Positions 27,634 through 35,726 of a stretch of DNA of 64,000 nt are shown here, piece after piece. The stretch comes from Peteryoungia aggregata LMG 23059 (GTDB lineage Bacteria; Pseudomonadota; Alphaproteobacteria; Rhizobiales; Rhizobiaceae). Where the stretch lies: assembly GCF_030814435.1 (NCBI RefSeq), contig NZ_JAUSUW010000014.1, positions 1-64,000 on the forward strand, read 5' to 3'. Position 1 is the first letter of the stretch, and the number at the start of each line of letters is the position of its first letter. The notes beneath the pieces are model-generated. The model did no database searches. It was not told the origin of the DNA and saw nothing but the letters and a program-made list of their open reading frames with translations. The position numbers and the translations under genes are program-made.

Positions 27634-27658
27634 TTTAACTTGAAGGCGCGACCTCGCC

Positions 27659-27770
27659 CCTCACCCTGAGGCGCCTGCGCCAGCAGGCCTCGAAGGGCGA
27701 GGCCACGGAGGAGCCACACGCCCTCGTCCTTCGAGGGGAGCATTCGCTCCCGCCTCAGGATGAGGGCTGG
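27659..27770. repeat. imperfect palindromic intergenic repeat
   Basis: The element starts with CCTCACCCTGAGGCG and ends with CGCCTCAGGATGAGGG, an imperfect inverted repeat of about 110 bases with internal hairpins (GCCTCGAAGGGCGAGGC and GGGAGCATTCGCTCCC). There is no coding potential. Confidence 0.65.
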
Positions 27771-27869
27771 TCACCAGAGAGGGGCGCTTCTATCACAGCG
27801 CGATAGTGGGTCAGCGGAGAGCGGAACCTTCTTCTGCCAGGATGGGGGGCCTGAGGTGGCGCCACCAAC

Positions 27870-28050
27870 ACCCTCCCCTTGAGGGGGAGGGTCGGACCGA
27901 AGGTCCGGGGTGGGGTGATCTCGACGTTTCCCGGAAACGAAGGCGATATGGCAGCGATCAAAGCAAGTGGAAGTTGGACAGGTCAGCGGGGTTCACCCCA
28001 CCCGCCGCTTTGCGGCGACCTCCCCCCTCAAGGGGGAGGTGGAGTGCGGC
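27870..28050. repeat. two inverted copies of the smc-upstream repeat family
   Basis: Positions 27870-27919 repeat 5690-5740 almost exactly. Positions 27991-28050 carry a variant in the opposite orientation (GTTCACCCCACCCGCCGC...CCTCCCCC). In this variant the inner GGACCGCAGGTCC hairpin is replaced by GCCGCAAAGCGGC. The outer CCTCCCCCTTGAGGGGGAGG hairpin and the GGGTGGGGTGA tail are kept. Confidence 0.7.
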
Positions 28051-28068
28051 GGAACGGCTCGGCGACGC

Positions 28069-28749
28069 TCACCCGACGATGGCGAAGCCTTCCGTTTCGG
28101 CGCGGCCTGGCACCGGCAGAGGCGCGCGGCCGATCCATTGGACGTGGCGCTCCAGGATGCGGGCGGCTTCCGATGCGTCGCCAGACTTGAGCGCTTCGAG
28201 AATGGCGCGGTGGTCGTGGTCAGTGCGGGCTTCCCAGGTGGCGCGCCAGGCGACGAAGAGGAAGCGGGCGGAGACGGCGTGCAGGTCGTCGATGACAGAG
28301 AGCAGGCGCGGCATGCCGCAGGTCGAGACAATCAGCCGGTGGAAGCGGCGGTTGGCCTCCTCCCAGGTTCGCACATCCTTGGCGTCATCGGCGTCGGCTG
28401 CGGCCTGTTCGGCTGCGGCCAGCACCTCCGGCGTCAGGTTCGGGGCAGCGTGGCGGAGCGCCAGAACTTCGAGTGCTGCGCGCATTTCGGCGACTTCGCG
28501 GACCTGCTTGAGATCAAAGCTTGCGACGCGAACGCCGCGACGCGGGATGCTGACGACAAGGCCTTGCGCCTCCAGCCGGCGAAAGGCCTCGCGCACCGGC
28601 ACATGGCTTGCGCCGAATTCCTCGGCGATATGGTCCTGGGCGAGGCGCGAACCGGGGACGAGTTCGCCATGGATGATGCGCTCCGCCAGCGCGCGGCTGA
28701 TGCGGCTCGCCACCGTGTCCTTCAAGGAATCGTCGCGCGTCTTGGGCAT
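28069..28749 (-). CDS. GntR/FCD-family regulator, candidate BioR
   Basis: This 226-residue regulator has an N-terminal GntR winged helix (ALAERIIHGELVPGSRLAQDHIAEEFGASHVPVREAFRRLEAQGLVV, about 15-65). An all-helical FCD effector domain follows (about 85-210), whose histidines and Asp/Arg (ANRRFHRLIV, DHRAILEAL) form the usual metal/ligand pocket. BioR is a GntR-family repressor often encoded beside bio genes. The BioR boxes and bioY just upstream make BioR a reasonable guess, but other FCD regulators look alike. The start is taken at ATG 28749 (MPKTRDDSL); ATG 28761 is possible. Confidence 0.75.
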   Translation of the reverse strand: MPKTRDDSLKDTVASRISRALAERIIHGELVPGSRLAQDHIAEEFGASHVPVREAFRRLEAQGLVVSIPRRGVRVASFDLKQVREVAEMRAALEVLALRHAAPNLTPEVLAAAEQAAADADDAKDVRTWEEANRRFHRLIVSTCGMPRLLSVIDDLHAVSARFLFVAWRATWEARTDHDHRAILEALKSGDASEAARILERHVQWIGRAPLPVPGRAETEGFAIVG

Positions 28750-28820
28750 GCGGTCATGCATAGTGAGCGGGGCATGGCTTGTCGAGGGAGGGGACTGCGG
28801 TGCTCTCCCCAACCCTCACC

Positions 28821-29165
28821 TCATCCATGCCTCGCCCGGCTGTCCTCCGGCGCCTCGTCGCGCGCATGAAGACCGTAGTCACGCAAGACATCAGCAACGC
28901 GCAGACGGTAATCGGCGAAGACGCCGCCCCTGCCGGCCGTTTGCGCGGCGCGGTGTTCATCCGTCTCGCGCCAGCGGCGAACCGCCTCTTCATCGCGCCA
29001 AAAGGAGAGCGAGAGCAGCTTGCCGCGCGTGGTCAGGCTTTCGAAGCGCTCGACGGAGAGGAAACCGTCGGTCGCTTCCAGATGGGCGCGCAGGTCTCCG
29101 GCGAGATCGAGATAGCGGTGACGCTCGCCGGTGAAGGGGATGACCTCGAAGATGACGGCGATCAT
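28821..29165 (-). CDS. antibiotic biosynthesis monooxygenase (ABM) family protein
   Basis: This 114-residue single ferredoxin-like (dimeric alpha/beta barrel) domain shows MIAVIFEVIPFTGERHRYLDLAGDL, then DGFLSVERFESL, LSLSFWRDEEAVRRWRETDEHR and a YRLRVADVLRDYG tail. These are ABM-domain hallmarks. Such proteins are cofactor-free oxygenases or heme/quinone-handling enzymes; the substrate is unknown. Its ATG overlaps the stop of the NIPSNAP-like gene (ATGA), so the pair is translationally coupled. Confidence 0.85.
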   Translation of the reverse strand: MIAVIFEVIPFTGERHRYLDLAGDLRAHLEATDGFLSVERFESLTTRGKLLSLSFWRDEEAVRRWRETDEHRAAQTAGRGGVFADYRLRVADVLRDYGLHARDEAPEDSRARHG

Positions 29166-29491
29166 GGCTGGACCTTAGGTGGTGCCGGGTTGGAGACGTT
29201 TTTGAGGAAGAGGCGGTCCTCTTCCAGGATGAAGCGGGCGTTCCTGGCGAAGTCGTAATTGGCCTTGCCCAGCGGATCGGCGGCGAGCCTTGCGCGATAG
29301 GCCTCGTAGGCCGCCAGATTTTCGATGTGGTAGATGCCATAGGCCGTCGTCGCCGACCCTTCATGTGGCGCATAATAGCCGACGAGATCGGCGCCGCAGC
29401 GTGGGATCGCCTCGCCCCAGTTGCGGGCGTATGTGGCGAAATCGTCGCGACCGAAGGGGTCGATGCGATAGCGGATGATGCAGGTGATCAT
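29162..29491 (-). CDS. NIPSNAP family protein
   Basis: This 109-residue protein starts MITCIIRYRIDPFGRDDFATYARNWGEAIPRCGADLVGYYAPHEG and ends with EAYRARLAADPLGKANYDFA, the NIPSNAP pattern (dimeric alpha/beta barrel). The function of bacterial NIPSNAPs is not defined. GAGGAGCC precedes ATG 29491; longer upstream frames are shadows. It is the first gene of a two-gene operon with the ABM gene and divergent from an ArsR-type regulator that probably controls it. Confidence 0.85.
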   Translation of the reverse strand: MITCIIRYRIDPFGRDDFATYARNWGEAIPRCGADLVGYYAPHEGSATTAYGIYHIENLAAYEAYRARLAADPLGKANYDFARNARFILEEDRLFLKNVSNPAPPKVQP

Positions 29492-29542
29492 GGGGGGCTC
29501 CTCGTTGTTGACGAGGCGGGTCTTGCCATGGCGACACAGGGT

Positions 29543-29620
29543 GATGCTTCGATCGGGGTCGAAGTCTGCGGCGCATGTCCTCCTCCACAGTTCGACCGGC
29601 ATCGAAGCATGCGCTACAAT
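29543..29620. promoter_or_regulatory. TCGAAGC palindromes and promoter between ArsR gene and NIPSNAP operon
   Basis: GATGCTTCGAT (29543-29553), TCGAAG (29559-29564) and ATCGAAGCAT (29601-29610) form nested inverted repeats in the divergent intergenic region. The first and last are nearly perfect complements. TTCGAC (29591) and TACAAT (29615-29620), 18 bases apart, look like -35/-10 boxes for the ArsR gene. This is a candidate ArsR operator. Confidence 0.55.
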
Positions 29621-29659
29621 CACGGTGCAGACTGCGCTTGAGACCATGGAGAATATCTG

Positions 29660-30343
29660 ATGGCGGAAGGACCTGACATTGCGCGCATCGCATCGCTGAT
29701 CGGCGATCCTCCGCGGGCGAACATGCTGCTCGCACTTCTCGGCGGCAAGGCTTTGACGGCGACCGAGCTTGCGGGCGCAGCGGGTGTCACGCTTCAAACG
29801 GCGAGTTCGCATCTCTCGAAGCTCGAAGAGGGTGGCTTTCTCTGCCAGCGCAAGCAGGGCCGGCATCGCTATTTCGCGCTGTCCGATGTTCAGGTCGGGC
29901 AGATGATCGAAAGCCTGATGGGCTTTGCCGCAGAACGCGGACATCTGCGCCACCGGATCGGCCCGAAGGCGCCGGAGCTGCGCAAGGCGCGGATCTGCTA
30001 CGACCATCTCGCCGGCGATTATGGTGTGCGCATGCTCGACAGCCTGATCCGGCAGGGTGCGATCGAGGCAGAGGGCGAGGCGCTGCGGCTGACAGGTGAA
30101 GGCGAGACGCTTTTGCTGCGCCATGGCATTGACTGCGCTGGATTGAAGGCTCAGCGGCGCCCGGTCTGCCGGGCCTGCCTCGACTGGAGCGAGCGGCGCA
30201 CGCATCTGGCCGGTTCGCTGGGTCAGGCGCTGCTGTCGCAGATGCTTGACCGGGGCGATGCGCGGCGGGTCGAGAAAAGCCGGGTAATCCAGTTTTCACC
30301 GGAGGGGGAACGGCGGTTCCGGGCGATGTATCCGGAGGCCTGA
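29660..30343 (+). CDS. ArsR-family winged-helix regulator
   Basis: This 227-residue protein has an N-terminal ArsR winged helix (about 1-90) with LTATELAGAAGVTLQTASSHLSKLEEGGFL, followed by the wing RKQGRHRYFALSD. The 130-residue C-terminal extension holds cysteines in ARICYDHLAGDYG, GIDCAGLK and PVCRACLDWSERR. The last resembles a CxxC site that could bind metal or sense thiol or redox state. The extension is typical of a rhizobial ArsR subgroup rather than of classical 110-residue ArsR. It is divergent from the NIPSNAP/ABM operon, its likely target. Confidence 0.88.
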   Translation: MAEGPDIARIASLIGDPPRANMLLALLGGKALTATELAGAAGVTLQTASSHLSKLEEGGFLCQRKQGRHRYFALSDVQVGQMIESLMGFAAERGHLRHRIGPKAPELRKARICYDHLAGDYGVRMLDSLIRQGAIEAEGEALRLTGEGETLLLRHGIDCAGLKAQRRPVCRACLDWSERRTHLAGSLGQALLSQMLDRGDARRVEKSRVIQFSPEGERRFRAMYPEA

Positions 30344-30374
30344 GTGTGCGTGCGGCCTTGCGCGACTGAAGGCA

Positions 30375-30400
30375 GGCGGCGATGGTTGCCCATCGCCGCC
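30375..30400. terminator. hairpin between convergent ArsR and carbonic anhydrase genes
   Basis: GGCGGCGATGG-TTGC-CCATCGCCGCC is a perfect 11-bp stem with a 4-base loop in the 68-base gap between two converging genes. It lacks a strong T-tract on either side, so it may work as a bidirectional terminator or mRNA 3' stabiliser. Confidence 0.6.
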
Positions 30401-30411
30401 CTTCCCCAGCC

Positions 30412-31170
30412 TCAGATATCCTCGATGAATTCGACCGCGCCGGACTTGATGTCATAGACGCCGGCGACAATCTTGACGCTGCCGGCAGCGACCAGTTCGC
30501 GGACCATCTCGCTTTCTTCCGCGACGCGGCGGGCGCCGGAAATGGCGTTGCGGCGAATGGTTTCGGTCACCAGGTCGTTGCCGCTGTCGCGGGCGTTCAA
30601 GGCGATCGGCAGGATCGGCTGCAGCATCTTGCCGATCGAGCCCCCGACCTCGCCGCCCTTGACCACCTCGTCGCAGGCCGCCGTGACGGCGCCGCATTTG
30701 CTATGGCCCATGACAACGACAAGCGGGGATTTCAAATGTTCGGCGCCATATTCGATGGTGCCGAGCGCGCCGGTGTCGAGCACATTGCCGGCATTGCGAA
30801 TGACGAAGAGTTCGCCCAGCGTCGAGCCGCCAAAGACAAGCTCCGGGCTGACACGGCTGTCGGAACAGGTGAGGATGGTCGCCCAGGGATGCTGGCCACC
30901 GGCAAGTTCACCGCGCAACGAAGCGAGATTGGAGGCGCAGGATTCGGCATCCTTGACGAAACGGATATTGCCTTCCTTCAGCCGAGCAAGCGCCTCGGCG
31001 GGCGTCACGGGCGCCGACGCGGCGGCGGGCGCCGTCGCCTGGCTTGTGGAAGATGCAGCAGTCGCGGTGGCTGTTGTCGCCGCGATCAAGGCGGCTGCGG
31101 TCAGGCCGCCACCGGCGAGCCTGAAAAGCTGGCGGCGATCAAGTCCCTGTGGTTCACATTCCTGGCACAT
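30412..31170 (-). CDS. beta-carbonic anhydrase, exported by Tat
   Basis: This 252-residue zinc enzyme interconverts CO2 and bicarbonate. The N-terminus has a Tat-like signal (DRRQLFRLAGGG then an Ala/Thr-rich core to about residue 60), placing it in the periplasm. The zinc and catalytic motifs are CSDSRVSPE (Cys and the Asp-Arg dyad) and GHSKCGAV (His and Cys), in normal order and spacing. The start is ATG 31170 (MCQECEPQG), with AGGA upstream; an extension to 31218 is possible. An MCxxC pair before the signal is unusual for a Tat leader. It is monocistronic. Confidence 0.9.
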   Translation of the reverse strand: MCQECEPQGLDRRQLFRLAGGGLTAAALIAATTATATAASSTSQATAPAAASAPVTPAEALARLKEGNIRFVKDAESCASNLASLRGELAGGQHPWATILTCSDSRVSPELVFGGSTLGELFVIRNAGNVLDTGALGTIEYGAEHLKSPLVVVMGHSKCGAVTAACDEVVKGGEVGGSIGKMLQPILPIALNARDSGNDLVTETIRRNAISGARRVAEESEMVRELVAAGSVKIVAGVYDIKSGAVEFIEDI

Positions 31171-31336
31171 GCTGGATGTCCTGTGGTTGGTGGAATAGGC
31201 CGCTTTGACGGCGGCCAAGCTCGCGCCGCAAACAGGGCAAAATTGTGTTATGTCAATATTTTGATACCTGATTATTGTTTTCTCTACTTACAGTTTTCAT
31301 AGCGACTCCCAAGTCTCGTTTTTGGATCTTGAAAAC

Positions 31337-31358
31337 AAACCTACCGTATGGTATGTTT
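31337..31358. promoter_or_regulatory. inverted-repeat operator upstream of SMR/TetR operon
   Basis: AAACCTACC-GTAT-GGTATGTTT is an inverted repeat (8 of 9 pairs) about 30 bases upstream of the SMR start. It is the sort of operator bound by TetR repressors, and a TetR gene is the second gene of the operon, so negative autoregulation is likely. Confidence 0.65.
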
Positions 31359-31387
31359 AAGCTCAATTGATTATCTGGAGCAGACTC

Positions 31388-31732
31388 ATGTCCCCCGCTT
31401 TCACCGCCTATGGCGCGCTCGCCGCTGCGATCGTGCTCGAAGTCATCGGCACGACGCTGCTGCAAAAATCGGCGCAGTTCACCAAGCTCCTGCCGACAGC
31501 GGGCATGGTGATGTTCTATGCCGCATCCTTCTATCTCCTCTCCCAGGCCCTGAAAGGCATGCCGCTCGGCATCGCCTATGCGATGTGGGGCGGGCTCGGC
31601 ATCGTGCTGACCGCCCTCATCAGCGTCTTCGTCTTCAAGCAGAGCCTCGACTATGCAGCCCTTGCCGGCATCGGTCTGATTGTCAGTGGCGTGATCGTGA
31701 TGAACACGCTGTCGAGTTCGGTGTCGCACTGA
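31388..31732 (+). CDS. small multidrug resistance (SMR/EmrE-type) transporter
   Basis: This 114-residue protein has four transmembrane helices. The essential membrane glutamate is E18 in AAAIVLEVIGTTLLQKS. The GMPLGIAYAMWGGLGIVLTAL segment of helix 3 and IGLIVSGVIVMN of helix 4 match EmrE/QacE-type exporters. It acts as an antiparallel dimer that exchanges protons for lipophilic cations such as quaternary ammonium compounds; the real substrate is unknown. The start at 31388 (MSPAF) is chosen because it aligns with the family. The stop overlaps the ATG of the downstream TetR gene by one base. Confidence 0.92.
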   Translation: MSPAFTAYGALAAAIVLEVIGTTLLQKSAQFTKLLPTAGMVMFYAASFYLLSQALKGMPLGIAYAMWGGLGIVLTALISVFVFKQSLDYAALAGIGLIVSGVIVMNTLSSSVSH

Positions 31733-32322
31733 TGACGGCCTCCCCCGCAGACGCCGAGGCTCCTCTCTCGGCCCATCACCGCAAGAAGCAGCCGGAGCAG
31801 GTGCGACGCGCCCTGCTCGACTGTGCAGCCCAGATCGCCGCCGAACAGGGGGCATCGGCCATCACCATCCAGGCGGTGGCGGATCGGGCGGGCGTGACCA
31901 AGGGCGGGCTGCTGCACCATTTCGACAGCAAGCAAGCGCTGCTGGCGGCGGTCTTCGCCGACCTCCTGGAGCAGATGGATCGCGAGATCGATCGGACCAT
32001 GGCTATCGACCCGGTGTCGCGTGGCCGCTTTACGCGAGCCTATGTGCGGGCCTGCTTTTCCGACCGTTTGCTCGGTGAGCGTAGCCTTTGGGGGGCACTT
32101 TCCGTTGCGATCGTCTCGGAGCCTGCGCTGCGATCGCTCTGGTCGGGCTGGCTCGACAGCCGCATGGCGCAGCATGCCGAGACCGATGGCGATCCAAGAC
32201 TGGTGGCCGTCAGGCTCGCCGCCGACGGGATCTGGCTTGCAGACATGATGGAGAAGGCGGGCGGGCTGAAGCGCTATCCGCAGGATTTCGAGCGTGTGCT
32301 GCTCGCGATGGCCGAAGGCTAG
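31732..32322 (+). CDS. TetR-family repressor of the SMR operon
   Basis: This 196-residue regulator has its HTH at about 20-65 (ALLDCAAQIAAEQGASAITIQAVADRAGVTKGGLLHHFDSKQALLAAVF), followed by a helical ligand domain (TetR_C_33-like). ATG 31732 overlaps the SMR stop (TGATG), indicating translational coupling. The GVTKGGLLHHF recognition helix is typical of efflux-linked TetR proteins. The likely operator is the palindrome at 31337-31358. The inducer is unknown. Confidence 0.92.
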   Translation: MTASPADAEAPLSAHHRKKQPEQVRRALLDCAAQIAAEQGASAITIQAVADRAGVTKGGLLHHFDSKQALLAAVFADLLEQMDREIDRTMAIDPVSRGRFTRAYVRACFSDRLLGERSLWGALSVAIVSEPALRSLWSGWLDSRMAQHAETDGDPRLVAVRLAADGIWLADMMEKAGGLKRYPQDFERVLLAMAEG

Positions 32323-32437
32323 CCCTGTCGGCGCCAACCAACCTGACGGCACACCAGCCCTGCGCCGCACGTGATTGTCCTTGTCGTTCCGATCGTGTAG
32401 GGAGCGACCTTCCCTGGACCACATGACGGATGTTTCC

Positions 32438-33127
32438 ATGAGCGGCTTCGACCTCACCCTTTTCGATTGCGACGGCGTGCTCGTCGATTCCGAGATCATC
32501 GCGGCCAAGGTCGAGTCGAAGCTTCTGACGGAAGCCGGTTACCCGATCTCGGTCGAGGAAATGGGCGAACGCTTCGCCGGGATGACCTGGAAGAACATTC
32601 TTCTGTCGATCGAGAAGGAAGTCGACATTCCCCTGTCGGCAAGCCTGATCGACAAGTCGGAACAGTTGCTCGACCAGAAGCTCGCGCGTGAGGTGAAGGC
32701 GATCGAGGGCGTGCAATATGCGCTGTCGCGGATATCAGGCCCGCGCTGCATCTGCTCCAACTCGTCGTCGCAGCGCCTCGACATGATGCTGTCGAAGGTC
32801 GGGCTCAAGGAGTTCTTCGCGCCGCATATCTATTCGGCCAAGGATCTCGGCGCCGACCGCGTCAAGCCGAAGCCTGACATCTTCCTGCATGGTGCCAAGC
32901 AGTTCAATGTCAGCCCGTCGAAGTGCATCGTCATCGAGGATTCCGTGCATGGCGTGCATGCCGCGCGCGAAGCCGGAATGCGGGTGATCGGCTTTACCGG
33001 CGCTTCGCACACCTATCCCTCGCATGCCGACAAGCTGACCGATGCGGGTGCGGAAACCGTGATCGCCCGGATGCAGGACCTGCCCGGCGTGATCGCGGCC
33101 ATGGCGGAATGGGAAGGCGCGTTCTGA
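32438..33127 (+). CDS. HAD-superfamily phosphatase (beta-phosphoglucomutase/Gph-like)
   Basis: This 229-residue HAD hydrolase has motif I LFDCDGVLVDSE, motif II CSNSSSQRL, motif III Lys in DRVKPKPDIFLHG, and motif IV IEDSVHGVHAAREAG. The helical cap comes after motif I. These features place it with the phosphoglycolate phosphatase/beta-PGM/6-phosphogluconate phosphatase (YieH-like) subgroup. ATG 32438 is preferred; ATG 32423 is possible. Monocistronic between the TetR and lipid-kinase genes. The substrate is unknown. Confidence 0.88.
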   Translation: MSGFDLTLFDCDGVLVDSEIIAAKVESKLLTEAGYPISVEEMGERFAGMTWKNILLSIEKEVDIPLSASLIDKSEQLLDQKLAREVKAIEGVQYALSRISGPRCICSNSSSQRLDMMLSKVGLKEFFAPHIYSAKDLGADRVKPKPDIFLHGAKQFNVSPSKCIVIEDSVHGVHAAREAGMRVIGFTGASHTYPSHADKLTDAGAETVIARMQDLPGVIAAMAEWEGAF

Positions 33128-33145
33128 CGCGATCCCCATTCTCCG

Positions 33146-34066
33146 TTAGGTCCTGACGGTCAGGACGCCCGGCAGGATCTCGGCCACGAAACCGCCCCGG
33201 ATGGGCGCCTCGCCATCGACTTCGATGGGAAAGCGGGCGGGGTCACGCGGGCGGACCTCGACGCGTCTTGCCCTGTGGAAACTCAGGAGCGGATGACCGA
33301 CATGACCGGCGGAATGCAGGCGTCCCAGTAAATTCAGAAGACCGAGAACCCGTTCCTCGCGCATCACCGCCACCTCGAACATGCCATCGCTTATGTCGGC
33401 ATCCGGGGTGATATGCATGCCGCCGCCAAACCAGCCGCCATTGGCAATCGCAACAAGCGCAAGCCGTCCCTGGTGTACGAGCATGCCATCGACGAGAACC
33501 TCGAAATCGTAAGGCCGGTAGCGCAGCATGGCGAGCGCGGAATGGACGAGGAAGCGCAACGGCCCATTGAGGATGCGCGGGCGGCCAGGCGCGTTGACGG
33601 CATCGACGATTTCTCCGGAAATGCCGGCACTGGTGATGTTGGCAAAATGGCGGCGCTGTTCTGAACCGTTGCCATCCCGCGCGATCAGGAGGCCCGCATC
33701 GATCTTTCGAAGCGGGGCATTGGCGATGTGATCGGCCAGCGCTGCCGGATCGGCCGGCAGTGCGAAGTTGCGGACGAAATCGCAGCCCGTGCCGACCGGC
33801 AGGAAGGCAAGCGGCATGTCCGGGCGGGAGGATGTCAGCACGCCGTCTACGACATCGCTGATGGTCCCGTCACCGCCAGCAACGAGAAGCAGATCGTAAG
33901 GGCCGGCGGCCAGCTCGCAGGCGAGGCGACGCGCGTCGCCGCTGGAACGACTTTCATGGATCTCCATGTCCGGAAAACGGGCGCGAAAGGCGGCAAGCAA
34001 AGGCGCCCATTGCCTCTGGCCAGTACGGCCTCCCGCAATGGGGTTTCTCACGACTGCAATTTTCAA
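33146..34066 (-). CDS. diacylglycerol/lipid kinase family protein (YegS-like)
   Basis: This 306-residue protein has a DAGK catalytic domain. It shows VVRNPIAGGRTG at the N-terminus, the nucleotide-binding LLLVAGGDGTISDVVDG at about 60-76, and LPVGTGCDFVRNF at about 90-102. The C-terminal beta-sandwich has GGGMHITPDADISDGMFEV. It phosphorylates a lipid such as diacylglycerol or a sphingoid base, or acts on an undefined lipid in the membrane. The start is TTG 34066 with GGGGAGG just upstream. It converges on the HAD gene. Confidence 0.88.
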   Translation of the reverse strand: MKIAVVRNPIAGGRTGQRQWAPLLAAFRARFPDMEIHESRSSGDARRLACELAAGPYDLLLVAGGDGTISDVVDGVLTSSRPDMPLAFLPVGTGCDFVRNFALPADPAALADHIANAPLRKIDAGLLIARDGNGSEQRRHFANITSAGISGEIVDAVNAPGRPRILNGPLRFLVHSALAMLRYRPYDFEVLVDGMLVHQGRLALVAIANGGWFGGGMHITPDADISDGMFEVAVMREERVLGLLNLLGRLHSAGHVGHPLLSFHRARRVEVRPRDPARFPIEVDGEAPIRGGFVAEILPGVLTVRT

Positions 34067-34244
34067 TCAGTCCTCCCCAACAGGGCGCCACATGCGGGCA
34101 CCCCTGCTGCCTCTTCAATCCGGCTCGCATCCCCTGAATCGCGAATATCGCCCCGTCATGATAACGTAACATTCACGGATCGCAGAGAGCAAGGTGAGGC
34201 GCCGACCGGTGCAACGCGGCCTTGCCGTCTTGAAGACAGGCCCG

Positions 34245-35609
34245 TCAGCCCTGCGGCTGTCTGTGTGACGCGGCGATGTGGCGGTCGCTCAGGCGGGGTT
34301 GGCCGAAGAGCTTCTGGCGCAGTGGACCCTCGCCATACGCCGTCTTGTAGAGGCCGCATTCCTGCAGGCGGGGCACGATCAGTTCGATGATGTCGTCGAA
34401 GCATTCCGGCACGACCGTGCGCGACAGGTTGAAACCGTCGACGCCGGTGTCCTCGACCCAATCCACCAGCCAGTCGACCACCTGGTCGGCCGAGGCGACG
34501 AGCGGCGGTTGGCGGCTGCCGAGCACCATCTGCTCAAGCAGCTTGCGCTTGGTCCATTGGGGGCCTGCTGCGCGGTCCATGGCCTTGATGTTGGAGGTGA
34601 TCGCCTGGCTCTTTCCCGTCTCGACAGGCTCATCCATGTCGAACTTGTCGAAATCGATGCCCATGGAGGCGGCGGCATGGGTGAGTGCCGCTTCGGAGCT
34701 GACATAGCGACGATAATCCTCGAATTTTTCGCGCGCTTCCTTCTCGGTCCGCCCGGTGACGATGGTGGCGCCGAGGAAGAGCTTGATGTCATCGCCACGC
34801 CGGCCGATGGCTTCGGCCCGGTTGCGGATGTCGGTGGCGATCTCGCGCACGCCTTCCTTCTTCTGGCCGTTGACGAAGACACATTCTGCGTGGGTCGCTG
34901 CAAACTGGCGACCACGCGGCGAAGAGCCGGCCTGGTAGAGCACCGGGGTGCGCTGCGGCGAGGGTTCGCTCAGATGGACCGCATCCACCCTGTATTGCCG
35001 TCCATGATGATGGACGGCGTGGACCTTTGCCGGATCGGCATAGACCTGGGCGACCTTGTCGGCGAGCACGGCGTCATCCTCCCAGCTTGCCTCCCAGAGC
35101 TTGTAGACCACGTCCATGTATTCATCCGCCAGATCGTAGCGGTCGTCATGGGCCATCTGGCCGTCAAGACCGATCGCGCGCGCAGCACTGTCGAGATAGC
35201 CGGTGACGATGTTCCAGCCGATGCGACCGCCAGTCAGATGGTCGAGGGTGGCCATGCGGCGGGCAAAGAGGAAAGGCTGTTCATAGGTGAGGTTGGCGGT
35301 GACGCCGAAACCGAGATGGCTTGTCACCGAGGCCATGGCCGGGACCAGCATCATCGGATCATTGACCGGCACCTGGACGGCACCGCGCAGGGCCGGCGCG
35401 GGGCTGCCGCTCAGGACATCATAGATGCCGACGACATCGGCCAGGAAAATGCCGTCGAAAAGGCCCGCCTCCAGACGCTTTGCATAATCGGTCCAGTAGC
35501 CGATGCTCCTGTATTGCATCGAGCGGTCGCGCGGATGGGTCCAGAGGCCCTGCTGGATATGTCCGATGCAGTTCATGTCGAAGGCATTGAAACGGATTTC
35601 GCGCGCCAC
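34245..35609 (-). CDS. NtaA/SnaA/DszA-type FMNH2-dependent monooxygenase
   Basis: This 454-residue luciferase-like flavin monooxygenase has the family N-terminus (IRFNAFDMNCIGHIQQGLWTHPRD). DGIFLADVVGIYD, TYEQPFLFARRMATLDHLTGGRIGWNIVTGYLDSAARAIG, and QAGSSPRGRQFAATHAECVFV (FMN phosphate site) all fit the nitrilotriacetate/pristinamycin/dibenzothiophene-sulfone monooxygenase group. Such enzymes need a separate flavin reductase, which is not encoded here. The substrate is probably an alkane-sulfur or aminopolycarboxylate compound; this is inference. The start is GTG 35609. It is divergent from an XRE-cupin regulator. Confidence 0.9.
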   Translation of the reverse strand: MAREIRFNAFDMNCIGHIQQGLWTHPRDRSMQYRSIGYWTDYAKRLEAGLFDGIFLADVVGIYDVLSGSPAPALRGAVQVPVNDPMMLVPAMASVTSHLGFGVTANLTYEQPFLFARRMATLDHLTGGRIGWNIVTGYLDSAARAIGLDGQMAHDDRYDLADEYMDVVYKLWEASWEDDAVLADKVAQVYADPAKVHAVHHHGRQYRVDAVHLSEPSPQRTPVLYQAGSSPRGRQFAATHAECVFVNGQKKEGVREIATDIRNRAEAIGRRGDDIKLFLGATIVTGRTEKEAREKFEDYRRYVSSEAALTHAAASMGIDFDKFDMDEPVETGKSQAITSNIKAMDRAAGPQWTKRKLLEQMVLGSRQPPLVASADQVVDWLVDWVEDTGVDGFNLSRTVVPECFDDIIELIVPRLQECGLYKTAYGEGPLRQKLFGQPRLSDRHIAASHRQPQG

Positions 35610-35726
35610 TGGATTTCGCCCCCTTGCATGGTCTGGCAGGCGCGGTAGCTTGTCGGCATTCCGTCGCCTATTTTATGTTATCGTCCACTATAGAAGACAG
35701 AGACCACGAATTTGACAAGAGGCACG

